A stretch of 12,203 nt of DNA from JAMXLL01 sp035279875 (GTDB lineage Bacteria; Desulfobacterota; Binatia; Binatales; Binataceae). The translations under genes and the position numbers were made by a program. The DNA lies in contig DATEGX010000173.1 in assembly GCA_035279875.1 (NCBI GenBank), positions 1 through 12,203 of the forward strand. Direction: 5' to 3'. The notes below the pieces were generated by a model. It made no database searches. It saw only the letters and a program-made list of their open reading frames with translations, and was not told where the DNA came from. How positions within the stretch are numbered: position 1 is the first letter of the stretch; each line of letters opens with the position of its first letter. Shown piece by piece: positions 5,759-12,203 of the stretch.

Positions 5759-6849
5759 ACACGGAGCCCGCGGCTCTCAAACCGGCGGCACGAAAGACCG
5801 TCGACGCGGCGCGCCCCGCAACCTCGCGTCAGGCCGTGCTGGTTGAGCCCGGCCGGCTCGAAATGCGTGAAGTGACGCCGCCCAGTCCAGGCCCCGGCGA
5901 GGTCCTGCTGCAGGTGAAATGCGCGTTGAGCTGCGGCACGGATCTCAAAGCCTACCGCCGTGGCCATCCGATGTGGCCATTGCCGGCGCCCTTTGGTCAT
6001 GAATTTGCCGGGGTGGTCGCGGAAGTCGGACGCGGGGTGGGGAATTTCCGGCCGGGAGACGGCCTGATGGCGGCGCCGACCGCGCCCTGCGGCGAATGTT
6101 TCCACTGCCGCCGCGGACAGGAAAATCTTTGCCCCGAGGCGATGGGCAAGATGGTCATGGGCGGCTACGCCGATTATTTGCTGGTTGGCGCGCATGTGAT
6201 CGCGCGCAATGCCTTCCGCAAACCGGCTGATCTGCCGTTCGAAGAGGCGGCCCTGCTCGAGCCGCTGGCCTGCGTGGTCCACGCGCAGGAAATGGCCCGG
6301 GCCGAAAAATTCGAGACCGTGTTGATTATCGGCGCAGGACCCTTCGGTTTGCTGCATATGATGGCGCTGCGCGCGCAGGGCGTGCATGAAGTTGTGATCG
6401 CCGGACGCGGCGCCCAGAGGCTCGAATGGGCCGGCCAACTCGGTGCTGACCGCGTGATCGACGTCAGGCAGAGCGGCGCCGAGGAGGCGATTTCCAGGCT
6501 TAATCAGGGCCATGGGCCGGACCTGGTCATTGAATGCACCGGACAGCTCGCCGGATGGCAGGATGCTTTCACGCGAGTGCGGCGCGGCGGACGGGTGGTG
6601 CTGTTCGGCGGATGCCCCCTCAACACCACCTTCAGCGTCGATACCCGGCGGATGCATTACGATAACTTGACCCTGCTCGCCCCCTTCCATTTCCGCCCCC
6701 GCGACGTGCGCAAGGCTTTCGAACTGCTGCGCGAGCGCCGGCTTGGAGCCGGCCGGATCGTCAACGCCCGGCGGCGTCTCAGCCAGCTCGGTGAAGTATT
6801 CGCGATGCTCGAACGCGGCAGTGTGCTTAAGTGCGCGGTGATTCCATGA
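5755..6849 (+). CDS. Zinc-dependent medium-chain alcohol/polyol dehydrogenase within the hopanoid operon
   Basis: A 364-residue medium-chain dehydrogenase of the Tdh/sorbitol dehydrogenase-like group (COG1063 type). Catalytic zinc ligands are Cys60 (SCGTD), His82 and Glu83 (GHE); structural zinc cysteines are 112, 115, 118 and 126 (CGECFHC..C). LLEPLACVVHA (167-177) and the Rossmann turn GAGPFGLL (193-200) follow. At the end of the second Rossmann strand the sequence reads VIAGRGAQR, with no Asp or Glu where NAD-specific members have one and an Arg nearby, suggesting NADPH use. The GTG start lies in the ispA stop (GTGA overlap). A 24-residue N-terminal extension precedes the core; no usual start codon occurs before residue 28, already in the first strand. 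Coupling to ispA and a 38-base gap to shc imply a terpenoid role. The substrate is unknown; a hopanoid side-chain polyol or a prenyl alcohol are the likeliest ideas. Confidence 0.9.
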   Translation: MNTEPAALKPAARKTVDAARPATSRQAVLVEPGRLEMREVTPPSPGPGEVLLQVKCALSCGTDLKAYRRGHPMWPLPAPFGHEFAGVVAEVGRGVGNFRPGDGLMAAPTAPCGECFHCRRGQENLCPEAMGKMVMGGYADYLLVGAHVIARNAFRKPADLPFEEAALLEPLACVVHAQEMARAEKFETVLIIGAGPFGLLHMMALRAQGVHEVVIAGRGAQRLEWAGQLGADRVIDVRQSGAEEAISRLNQGHGPDLVIECTGQLAGWQDAFTRVRRGGRVVLFGGCPLNTTFSVDTRRMHYDNLTLLAPFHFRPRDVRKAFELLRERRLGAGRIVNARRRLSQLGEVFAMLERGSVLKCAVIP

Positions 6850-6874
6850 GGGTCCGACCGGCCGAGCGGGACCC
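6850..6874 (+). other. Intercistronic hairpin between the dehydrogenase and shc
   Basis: GGGTCC (6850-6855) and GGACCC (6869-6874) form a perfect 6-bp stem around a 13-base GC-rich loop. It starts at the first base after the dehydrogenase stop and ends six bases before the AGGAG of shc. No T-run follows, so it is not an intrinsic terminator; an mRNA processing or stability element that sets shc translation is possible. Confidence 0.35.
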
Positions 6875-6879
6875 GTCTT

Positions 6880-6884
6880 AGGAG
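6880..6884 (+). promoter_or_regulatory. Ribosome binding site of shc
   Basis: AGGAG precedes the ATG at 6888 by three bases, closer than optimal. It supports this start over the in-frame ATG at 6906, which has no SD. Confidence 0.6.
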
Positions 6885-6887
6885 CTT

Positions 6888-8858
6888 ATGGACGAAGTTG
6901 CGGAAATGAGGAATGGACTCGCGTCGGCGGAGTTCGCTCCTCGCGATGAGTTCGGAGCCAAGCTCAACTTCACAATCGAGCGCGCGCAGCAGGCGTTGAT
7001 CGACCAGCAGCACCCCGAAGGCTATTGGCAGGCCGCGCTTGAAGCCAACGCCGAGATGAACGCCGAGTACATCATCTTCAACCGGTTCATGGGTCTTGAC
7101 GCCGATCCTGCGCTGGACGCCAAGCTCCAGAAGCATCTGCTTGATAATCAGCAGGGCGACGGTTCGTGGCCGCTTTTCCCCGGCGGCGAAGGCCACCTTT
7201 CGACCTCGATCGAGGCCTATTTCGCGCTGAAGCTGGTCGGCATGCGCGCGGGCGACGAGCCCATGATGCAATGCCGACGCTGGATTTTATCCAAGGGCGG
7301 GATCGCGAAAGCCGGCACGCTGGCGCGCTTTTACCTCGCCGCGATGAATCAGGTGCCGTGGGACGCCACACCGGCTCTGCCGATCGAGTTCACGCTTTTG
7401 CCGTCGTGGTTCCCGGTCAACATGTACGAACTGTCGTCATGGGCGCGCGCCACGCTGTTCGCGTTGATGGTTCTTCAATCGCAGAGACCGGCTGTCGCGA
7501 TCGACTGGCGGCAGGGTGTGCTCGAGTTGTACATCGAGCCACCCCATTTCACCAAATTCAGGAGCTTGCGCGGGAAACGGCTGCTGTCGCTGCGCAACGC
7601 GCTTTTGGGGGCCGACCAGCTGCTGCGCTTCTACGAGCATCACCATCTGGCGCGGTTGAGGGCGCGAGCACTCGGATACGCGGAGCGTTGGATTATCGAT
7701 CATCAGGATGCCAATGGCTCCTGGGGCGGGATTCAGCCGTGCTACCTGCTGAGCCCGATGGCGCTTAAGTCGCTCGGCTATCGCAATGATCATCCGGTGA
7801 TCATTAAGGCCCTCGAGGCGGTGCGCGAACTGATTTGGGACCTGGGTGATTCGATTCTGTATCAGCCGTGCGTGTCGCCGAATTGGGACACAGCGCTGGC
7901 CGCCAAAGCGCTGCTCGATTCGGGTGTGCCGGGCGATCATGCGGCGATGCGTACGGCCGCCAAATGGCTAATCGATCATCAGATCTTCAAGCGCGGTGAT
8001 TGGTCGATCAAACGGCCGCGTTTGGAGCCTGGTGGATGGTCTTTTGAGTTTTATAACGACTGGTTTCCCGACGTCGATGATTCGGCCGTGATCCTTATGG
8101 TGCTGGCCGAAGCCGCTCACGACGATGGCGCCGCGCGCGAGCGCGCCGTCCGTGCAGGTGCCAACTGGGTGATGGGCATGCAATCGAAGGACGGTGGATT
8201 CGCGGCCTTCGACGTCGACAGCCATTCGGAGTTGCTCAACCAGGCACCGTTTGCCGACGTCGAAGCTTCGACCGATCCAACTTGCGCTGATCTGACCGGG
8301 CGGGTGCTCGAAATGATGGCCGCGATTGGCTATAGCGCGGATCATCCGGTAGCCCGGCGCGCCATATCGTGGCTCAAGCGCGACCAGAAGGCCGACGGCT
8401 CATGGTGGGGGCGATGGGGCGTGAGCTACATTTACGGCACCTTCTCCGCGCTTTCGGGTTTACGCGCGATTGGCGCCGGGATGGGTGAAGCGTGGACCGC
8501 GCGGGCAGTCGCATGGCTGAAATCAGTGCAGAACGCCGACGGCGGCTGGGGCGAGACCTGCCTCGCCGATAAGGATCCCGCGCTCAAGGGCAAGGGCAAC
8601 AGCACACCGTCGCAAACTGCGTGGGCGGTTATCGGCCTGCTCGCGGGTGAAACCGAATTGAGCGAGCACGTGATGCGCGGGGTGAGCTGGTTGCTCGAGC
8701 GCCAGGACCAGGACGGCCGCTGGGAAGACCTCGAGTTCACCGGCACCGGATTTCCCAATCATTTCTACCTGCGCTACCACATGTATGCGCACTACTTTCC
8801 CTTGATGGCGCTGGGACGCTTTCGCCGCCGGCTGGGCGAGCGTTCCCTCCAGGCGTGA
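6888..8858 (+). CDS. shc: Squalene-hopene cyclase
   Basis: Membrane-associated triterpene cyclase (also called HpnF) that converts squalene to hopene and hopanol in one proton-initiated cascade. At 656 residues it has the family's usual length. The catalytic DxDD is DVDD at 395-398, with Asp397 the expected proton donor. Many QW-type repeats that brace the double alpha-barrel are visible: QHPEGYW (41-47), QGDGSW (89-94), QDANGSW (273-279), QSKDGGF (432-438), QKADGSW (500-506), QNADGGW (548-554) and QDQDGRW (606-612). The C-terminal TGTGFPNHFYLRYHMY (618-633) is typical of hopene cyclases and ends in the membrane-facing aromatic region. The DxDD motif excludes an oxidosqualene cyclase. It lies between the zinc dehydrogenase and dxr, with no or almost no gap to dxr. 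Identification is secure; the hopene to hopanol ratio cannot be told. Confidence 0.97.
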   Translation: MDEVAEMRNGLASAEFAPRDEFGAKLNFTIERAQQALIDQQHPEGYWQAALEANAEMNAEYIIFNRFMGLDADPALDAKLQKHLLDNQQGDGSWPLFPGGEGHLSTSIEAYFALKLVGMRAGDEPMMQCRRWILSKGGIAKAGTLARFYLAAMNQVPWDATPALPIEFTLLPSWFPVNMYELSSWARATLFALMVLQSQRPAVAIDWRQGVLELYIEPPHFTKFRSLRGKRLLSLRNALLGADQLLRFYEHHHLARLRARALGYAERWIIDHQDANGSWGGIQPCYLLSPMALKSLGYRNDHPVIIKALEAVRELIWDLGDSILYQPCVSPNWDTALAAKALLDSGVPGDHAAMRTAAKWLIDHQIFKRGDWSIKRPRLEPGGWSFEFYNDWFPDVDDSAVILMVLAEAAHDDGAARERAVRAGANWVMGMQSKDGGFAAFDVDSHSELLNQAPFADVEASTDPTCADLTGRVLEMMAAIGYSADHPVARRAISWLKRDQKADGSWWGRWGVSYIYGTFSALSGLRAIGAGMGEAWTARAVAWLKSVQNADGGWGETCLADKDPALKGKGNSTPSQTAWAVIGLLAGETELSEHVMRGVSWLLERQDQDGRWEDLEFTGTGFPNHFYLRYHMYAHYFPLMALGRFRRRLGERSLQA

Positions 8859-8867
8859 GTGTTCGTG

Positions 8868-10043
8868 ATGAAGTCGATCGCAATCCTCGGTTCGACCGGC
8901 TCGGTTGGCGTCACCACGCTCGATATCGTTCGCCGGTTCCCGGAGCGGTTTCGGGTGGTCGCGATGGCGGCTGGCCGCAACCTCAGGTTGTTGATCGAGC
9001 AGGTACAATACTTCCGCCCTGAACTGGTTTCGGTTGCGACCGCGGAGCTTGCCGCCGAGTTGGCCGAGCGGCTGAAGCCCGATCAGGTTCGAATAGTTTG
9101 GGGCAGCGAAGGCGCTATCGCGGTTGCGACTCATCCGGAGGCGACGCTGGTGATGTCGGCCCTGGTCGGTGCGCTCGGTCTGCGCCCGACGCTGGCGGCA
9201 ATCAACGCAGGCAAGGATATCGCCTTCGCCAATAAGGAAGTGCTGGTTATAGCCGGCGAGCTGATCACAAGCGCGGTGCGTCAGCGCGGCGTCAACCTGT
9301 TGCCCGTAGATAGCGAACACAACGCGATTTTCCAATGCCTGCAGGGCCGGACGCTGGGCACGCTCAACCGTATTATCCTGACCGCGTCGGGCGGACCGTT
9401 TCGTGAATGGCCGGGCGAGCGTTTCGCTTCGATCACGGTCAAGGACGCGCTTAATCATCCGACCTGGCGGATGGGCAACAAGATTACGATTGATTCGGCG
9501 ACGCTGATGAACAAAGGCCTCGAAGTTATCGAGGCGCGTTGGCTGTTCGATCTGCCGCCGGAGCGGATTTCGGTGGTGATACATCCCCAGAGCGTGATCC
9601 ATTCGATGGTCGAAATGGTTGACGGCTCGGTGATCGCGGAGATGGCGATCCCCGACATGGCGATTCCGGTGGCCTTCGCGCTGTCATATCCGGAACGCCT
9701 CGCGCTGACGCATTTGAAGCCGCTCTCGCTTATCGACCGTGCCAATCTGAGTTTCGAAACGCCGGACCTCGGGCGCTTTCCGTGCTTGCGTCTGGGCTAC
9801 GAGGCGCTCAAGGCCGGTGGTACGATGCCCGCCTGTCTGAACGCCGCGAACGAGGAGTTGGTGGCCGGCTTCCTGGCCGGTCAGATCGGATTCGTCGATA
9901 TACCGAGGCATCTGGAAGCCGTGATGGGGCGTCATTGCAACGCCAGCGTCGATACCCTTGAGGACCTGCTCGCGACCGACGGATGGGCGCGCTCGGCGGC
10001 GCGTCAGATGATCAAATCAGGCTGCGGGCGGGTTTCAGTGTAA
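8868..10043 (+). CDS. dxr: 1-deoxy-D-xylulose 5-phosphate reductoisomerase
   Basis: Second enzyme of the MEP (non-mevalonate) pathway, converting DXP to 2-C-methyl-D-erythritol 4-phosphate with NADPH and a divalent metal in the cytoplasm. The NADPH-binding GSTGSVG is at residues 8-14, DSE (148-150) supplies metal ligands Asp148 and Glu150, and LTASGGPF lies at 171-178. The substrate and metal motif HPTWRMGNKITIDS (197-210) continues to ATLMNKGLE (211-219), with Ser210, Asn215, Lys216 and Glu219 in place. HPQSVIHS follows at 239-246. The 391 residues match family length and every key residue is present. I chose ATG 8868 because the protein then starts MKSIAILGSTG as in homologues; GTG 8859, directly after the shc stop, is an in-frame alternative adding three residues. 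Its position between shc and hpnC is unusual, since dxr more often sits with cell-envelope or undecaprenyl genes. Confidence 0.96.
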   Translation: MKSIAILGSTGSVGVTTLDIVRRFPERFRVVAMAAGRNLRLLIEQVQYFRPELVSVATAELAAELAERLKPDQVRIVWGSEGAIAVATHPEATLVMSALVGALGLRPTLAAINAGKDIAFANKEVLVIAGELITSAVRQRGVNLLPVDSEHNAIFQCLQGRTLGTLNRIILTASGGPFREWPGERFASITVKDALNHPTWRMGNKITIDSATLMNKGLEVIEARWLFDLPPERISVVIHPQSVIHSMVEMVDGSVIAEMAIPDMAIPVAFALSYPERLALTHLKPLSLIDRANLSFETPDLGRFPCLRLGYEALKAGGTMPACLNAANEELVAGFLAGQIGFVDIPRHLEAVMGRHCNASVDTLEDLLATDGWARSAARQMIKSGCGRVSV

Positions 10044-10049
10044 CGCCCT

Positions 10050-10994
10050 GTGCCGGTGAGCGTATCCACAGATAATCGGCGCGGTGGGAGTGCCGTGGCG
10101 AGCGGCGCGGCGGCCGTAGGTTTGGCCGTCGCGCCCGAGTCGCAACGCGACGACGCCAGCCTCGCGCGAGCCTACGATTACTGCGCAGAAATCGCTCGAT
10201 CACACTACGAAAACTTCACCATCGCTTCGTGGCTGATGCCCCGCGAAATGCGTCGGCACATGCATGCGATCTATGCCTATGCTCGTCTCGCCGATGATTT
10301 CGCCGACGAGGAGGGGAGTCTCGCCAGGCTTGACGAATGGCAGCACGAACTCGAACTCGCCTACGCTGGGAGACCACGGCATCCGGTGATGGTGGCGGTG
10401 GCGGATACGGCACACCGCTACGACATTCCATGCCAGCCCTTCCTGGATTTGCTCACGGCATTTCGCAGCGACGTTAATTTCACGGGTTTTGGCACGCTGG
10501 ACGACTTGCTCGGTTACGCGCGCTTTTCGGCCAATCCGGTCGGTCGCTTGGTGCTGTATCTATTTGGCTATCGCGACCCGGATCGCCAGCGTTTGTCGGA
10601 CTCGATTTGCAGCGGGTTGCAACTGGCGAATTTCTGGCAGGACGTCGCGGTTGATTTCGCCAAGGGGCGCATCTACCTGCCCAGTATCGACATGGCGCGT
10701 TTTGGCGTGACTTCGGACGATCTTCGAGAAGGCAACCTGACCGCGGGATTTAGCGGCCTGATGCAACATGAGATTCGATGCGCCCGTGAAATGCTGCTCG
10801 CGGGAGCGACGCTGGCCACGCTGGTCGATAACCGCCTGCGGCGGGACATCCTGATATTCGCCGGCGGAGGTTTGGGGATTTTGCGCGCGATCGAACGCGT
10901 TGGCTACGACGTGTTCCGGGCGCGCCCGAAGCTTACCAGGTTGGACTATGCCAAACTCGGGTGGCACGCCTTCGGTGGCCGGCTCCAAATTTAG
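10050..10994 (+). CDS. hpnC: HpnC, presqualene diphosphate to hydroxysqualene synthase
   Basis: Squalene/phytoene synthase-fold enzyme. In the three-enzyme bacterial route HpnC converts presqualene diphosphate to hydroxysqualene. Metal-binding motifs are DDFAD (82-86) after YAYARLA, and QDVAVD (197-202) inside ANFWQDVAVDFAKGRIYLP; the NFWQDV form distinguishes HpnC from HpnD, which has NILRDV. The homologous core starts near residue 37 (SLARAYDYC); the first 36 residues are Ala/Gly/Ser-rich. GTG 10050 is the first in-frame start after the dxr stop (six-base gap). GTG 10056 and GTG 10095 are alternatives, the last with a good GGGAG four bases upstream, giving 299 residues, closer to usual length. 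The 3' end is overlapped by hpnD in another frame. Confidence 0.93.
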   Translation: MPVSVSTDNRRGGSAVASGAAAVGLAVAPESQRDDASLARAYDYCAEIARSHYENFTIASWLMPREMRRHMHAIYAYARLADDFADEEGSLARLDEWQHELELAYAGRPRHPVMVAVADTAHRYDIPCQPFLDLLTAFRSDVNFTGFGTLDDLLGYARFSANPVGRLVLYLFGYRDPDRQRLSDSICSGLQLANFWQDVAVDFAKGRIYLPSIDMARFGVTSDDLREGNLTAGFSGLMQHEIRCAREMLLAGATLATLVDNRLRRDILIFAGGGLGILRAIERVGYDVFRARPKLTRLDYAKLGWHAFGGRLQI

Positions 10995-11886
10995 CCATAA
11001 TGGCGCGGCTCCAGCAGCGCCTCCGCCGGTACTCGACGATGACTATGCGCGCTGCGCCGAGATCACACGCCGCGCGTCCTCGAACTTCTACTACGCCTTC
11101 ATGTTGCTGCCGTCCGAGCGCAGGCGTGCTCTCCATTCGGTGTATGCCTTCTGCCGGTTCGTCGATGACATCGCCGATGATGAAAAGGTCACCGACGCGG
11201 CTACGATGTTGAGCCAATGGCGCCGCGAGTTGGACAACGTCTTTGCCGGTACTCCATCCCGCGCGATATCGCGCGCATTAAGCGAAAACGTACGCCGCTT
11301 CAATATTCCCCGCCGCTATTTCGAGGAAATCATCGATGGCGTCGAGATGGACTTGACGCGCCACCGTTACCTGACCTTCGCCGAGCTGAGTCTTTATTGC
11401 CGCCGCGTCGCATCGGCGGTCGGCCTAATCTGCATCGAGATCTTCGGTTATCGCAATCCGTCGACCCGCCTCTATGCGGAACGGCTGGGTATCGCGTTCC
11501 AGTTGACCAATATTCTTCGGGACGTGCGCGAGGACGCCGATCGCGGGCGGATCTACCTGCCGCTCGAAGACCTTGCGCGCTTCGATGTGCCCGAAGACGA
11601 AATCCTGAATTCGCTTTATTCACCGCGCTTTCGCAGGCTGATGGAGTTCGAGACCACGCGAGCACGCGAATACTACCGCGAGGCCGCCGCCGCTCTCTCC
11701 AGCGAGGACCGGGCCTCGATGCTTGCGGCGGAAGGAATGAGATTGATATACGCCAGCCTGCTGGAACGGATTGCTCGCGCCGATTACCGAGTCTTCGACC
11801 GCCGTCTCAGCCTCTCGGCCCCGCGTAAGCTCTACCTGGTCGGCCGTGCCTGGGCGGGCGCCCGGTGGGGGCGCGTGGCAGGTTGA
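10975..11886 (+). CDS. hpnD: HpnD, presqualene diphosphate synthase
   Basis: Condenses two farnesyl diphosphates head-to-head to presqualene diphosphate, upstream of HpnC. Motifs are VYAFCRFVDDIADD (56-69, Asp64 and Asp68) and NILRDVREDADRGRIYLP (179-196, Asp183 and Asp187), both diphosphate-Mg sites; NILRDVRED is the HpnD/CrtB-like form. Homology begins near residue 21-24 (DDDYARCAEITRRAS). No usual start codon lies between GTG 10975 and the conserved core, so the gene must begin at 10975 (303 residues, 20-base overlap with hpnC) or upstream at ATG 10948 or TTG 10900. I prefer 10975 because it gives the least overlap and the length nearest to the family's roughly 280. It is a paralogue of HpnC. 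A phytoene synthase is the main alternative, made unlikely by adjacent hpnC, hpnE and shc. Confidence 0.92.
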   Translation: MAGSKFSHNGAAPAAPPPVLDDDYARCAEITRRASSNFYYAFMLLPSERRRALHSVYAFCRFVDDIADDEKVTDAATMLSQWRRELDNVFAGTPSRAISRALSENVRRFNIPRRYFEEIIDGVEMDLTRHRYLTFAELSLYCRRVASAVGLICIEIFGYRNPSTRLYAERLGIAFQLTNILRDVREDADRGRIYLPLEDLARFDVPEDEILNSLYSPRFRRLMEFETTRAREYYREAAAALSSEDRASMLAAEGMRLIYASLLERIARADYRVFDRRLSLSAPRKLYLVGRAWAGARWGRVAG

Positions 11887-11893
11887 GGATGCC

Positions 11894-12203
11894 GTGGTTG
11901 AAGCGCGGGACGTGGTCATTGTGGGCGGCGGCTTCGCCGGTTTGAGCGCTGGTGTCGCGCTGGCGGAGCGCGGTTTTCGTGTCGCCCTGCTCGAGAGCAA
12001 GCCCGCTCTCGGTGGACGTGCCTATTCTTTTCCCGACCCCGAGAGTGAAGATTTCGTTGATAACGGCCAGCACGTGCTAATGGGTTGTTATCGTGAGACT
12101 TTGGATTTCCTCGGGAAACTTGGCACTCGCGACCGCTTGATCGTTCACCGCAACCTCGAAATCGAAATGCTCGACGGCCCGGGACGGCGCGCGCATCTCC
12201 GCA
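11894..12203 (+). CDS. hpnE: HpnE, hydroxysqualene dehydroxylase, 3'-truncated by the window edge
   Basis: FAD-dependent amine oxidase-fold enzyme that reduces hydroxysqualene to squalene, the last step before Shc. Only the first 103 codons are in the window and the frame is open to the end. MVEARDVVIVGGGFAGLSAG gives the dinucleotide-binding GxGxxG-type motif (VGGGFAGLSAG, 10-20), followed by LLESKPALGGRA, where the Glu binds the FAD ribose. DNGQHVLMGCY is a hallmark of HpnE and sets it apart from CrtI-type phytoene desaturases. The GTG start at 11894 is seven bases after the hpnD stop with GAGGA (11885-11889) four bases upstream. The ATG at 11889 is in another frame and does not give this protein. 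The usual length is over 400 residues, so most of the gene lies beyond the window. Confidence 0.92.
   Translation, partial: MVEARDVVIVGGGFAGLSAGVALAERGFRVALLESKPALGGRAYSFPDPESEDFVDNGQHVLMGCYRETLDFLGKLGTRDRLIVHRNLEIEMLDGPGRRAHLR

Noticed and set aside
5614..6690. 358-residue minus-strand open frame opposite ispA and the Zn dehydrogenase
   Set aside because: Composition is typical of a shadow frame (rich in His, Arg, Gln, Ala), no motif is visible, and both genes on the other strand have complete catalytic motifs.
8523..9602. 359-residue minus-strand open frame opposite shc and dxr
   Set aside because: It spans the junction of two well-supported genes and shows no family features.
10975..11886. 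Phytoene synthase (carotenoid) as the identity of the hpnC/hpnD pair
   Set aside because: The paired paralogues with NFWQDV and NILRDV motifs, followed by an HpnE-type DNGQH protein and preceded by shc, match the hydroxysqualene route to squalene better.
11889..12203. ATG 11889 as the start of the gene after hpnD
   Set aside because: That frame reads MPWLKRGTWSLWAA and does not give the FAD-binding motif; GTG 11894 opens the frame with VVIVGGGFAGLS.

Overview
The window carries twelve genes, all on the + strand, cut at both ends. The DNA is GC-rich and densely coding. Its core is a hopanoid (bacterial triterpenoid) biosynthesis operon. The organism is a hopanoid-producing Gram-negative-type bacterium of high GC content. 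Paired Rv2161c-type LLM oxidoreductases next to an hpn cluster that contains dxr and ispA would fit an uncultured soil lineage such as Binatota (Candidatus Binatia) or a relative, but this is a guess from gene content and not a placement.

Region 1 (1-2730) is accessory and redox-related. It holds two tandem paralogous LLM-class (luciferase-like, probably F420- or flavin-dependent) oxidoreductases, the first cut by the window start, followed by a Gfo/Idh/MocA-family NAD(P)-dependent oxidoreductase. Region 2 (2731-2923) is a 193-base gap with the best sigma70-like promoter in the window (TTGACT-16-TAGACT) and a 17-bp palindrome in the predicted leader. It precedes a TetR-family regulator (2924-3583).

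Region 3 (3605 to the end) is the terpenoid block: hpnH (adenosylhopane synthase, radical SAM), a stem-loop plus a 195-base gap, then ispA (farnesyl diphosphate synthase), a zinc-dependent medium-chain dehydrogenase, shc/hpnF (squalene-hopene cyclase), dxr (MEP-pathway reductoisomerase), hpnC, hpnD and the 5' part of hpnE. From ispA onward genes overlap or lie within 38 bases of each other, so they are probably one transcript. hpnE is open at the window end; it was recognised from its FAD-binding N-terminus and its DNGQH-type motif.

The genes combine as follows. Dxr feeds the MEP pathway to C5 units and IspA builds C15 farnesyl diphosphate. HpnD joins two of these into presqualene diphosphate, HpnC converts that to hydroxysqualene, and HpnE reduces it to squalene. 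Shc cyclises squalene to hopene, and HpnH adds a 5'-deoxyadenosyl group to start the C35 side chain. The most interesting item is the zinc dehydrogenase, translationally coupled to ispA and just upstream of shc. It resembles polyol/sorbitol-type dehydrogenases and appears to lack the acidic residue typical of NAD specificity, so it is a reasonable candidate for an unassigned hopanoid side-chain step such as reduction of ribosylhopane to bacteriohopanetetrol. No hpnG, hpnO, hpnP, hpnA or hpnB is seen in this window. No tRNA, rRNA, CRISPR array, insertion sequence or phage feature was seen.
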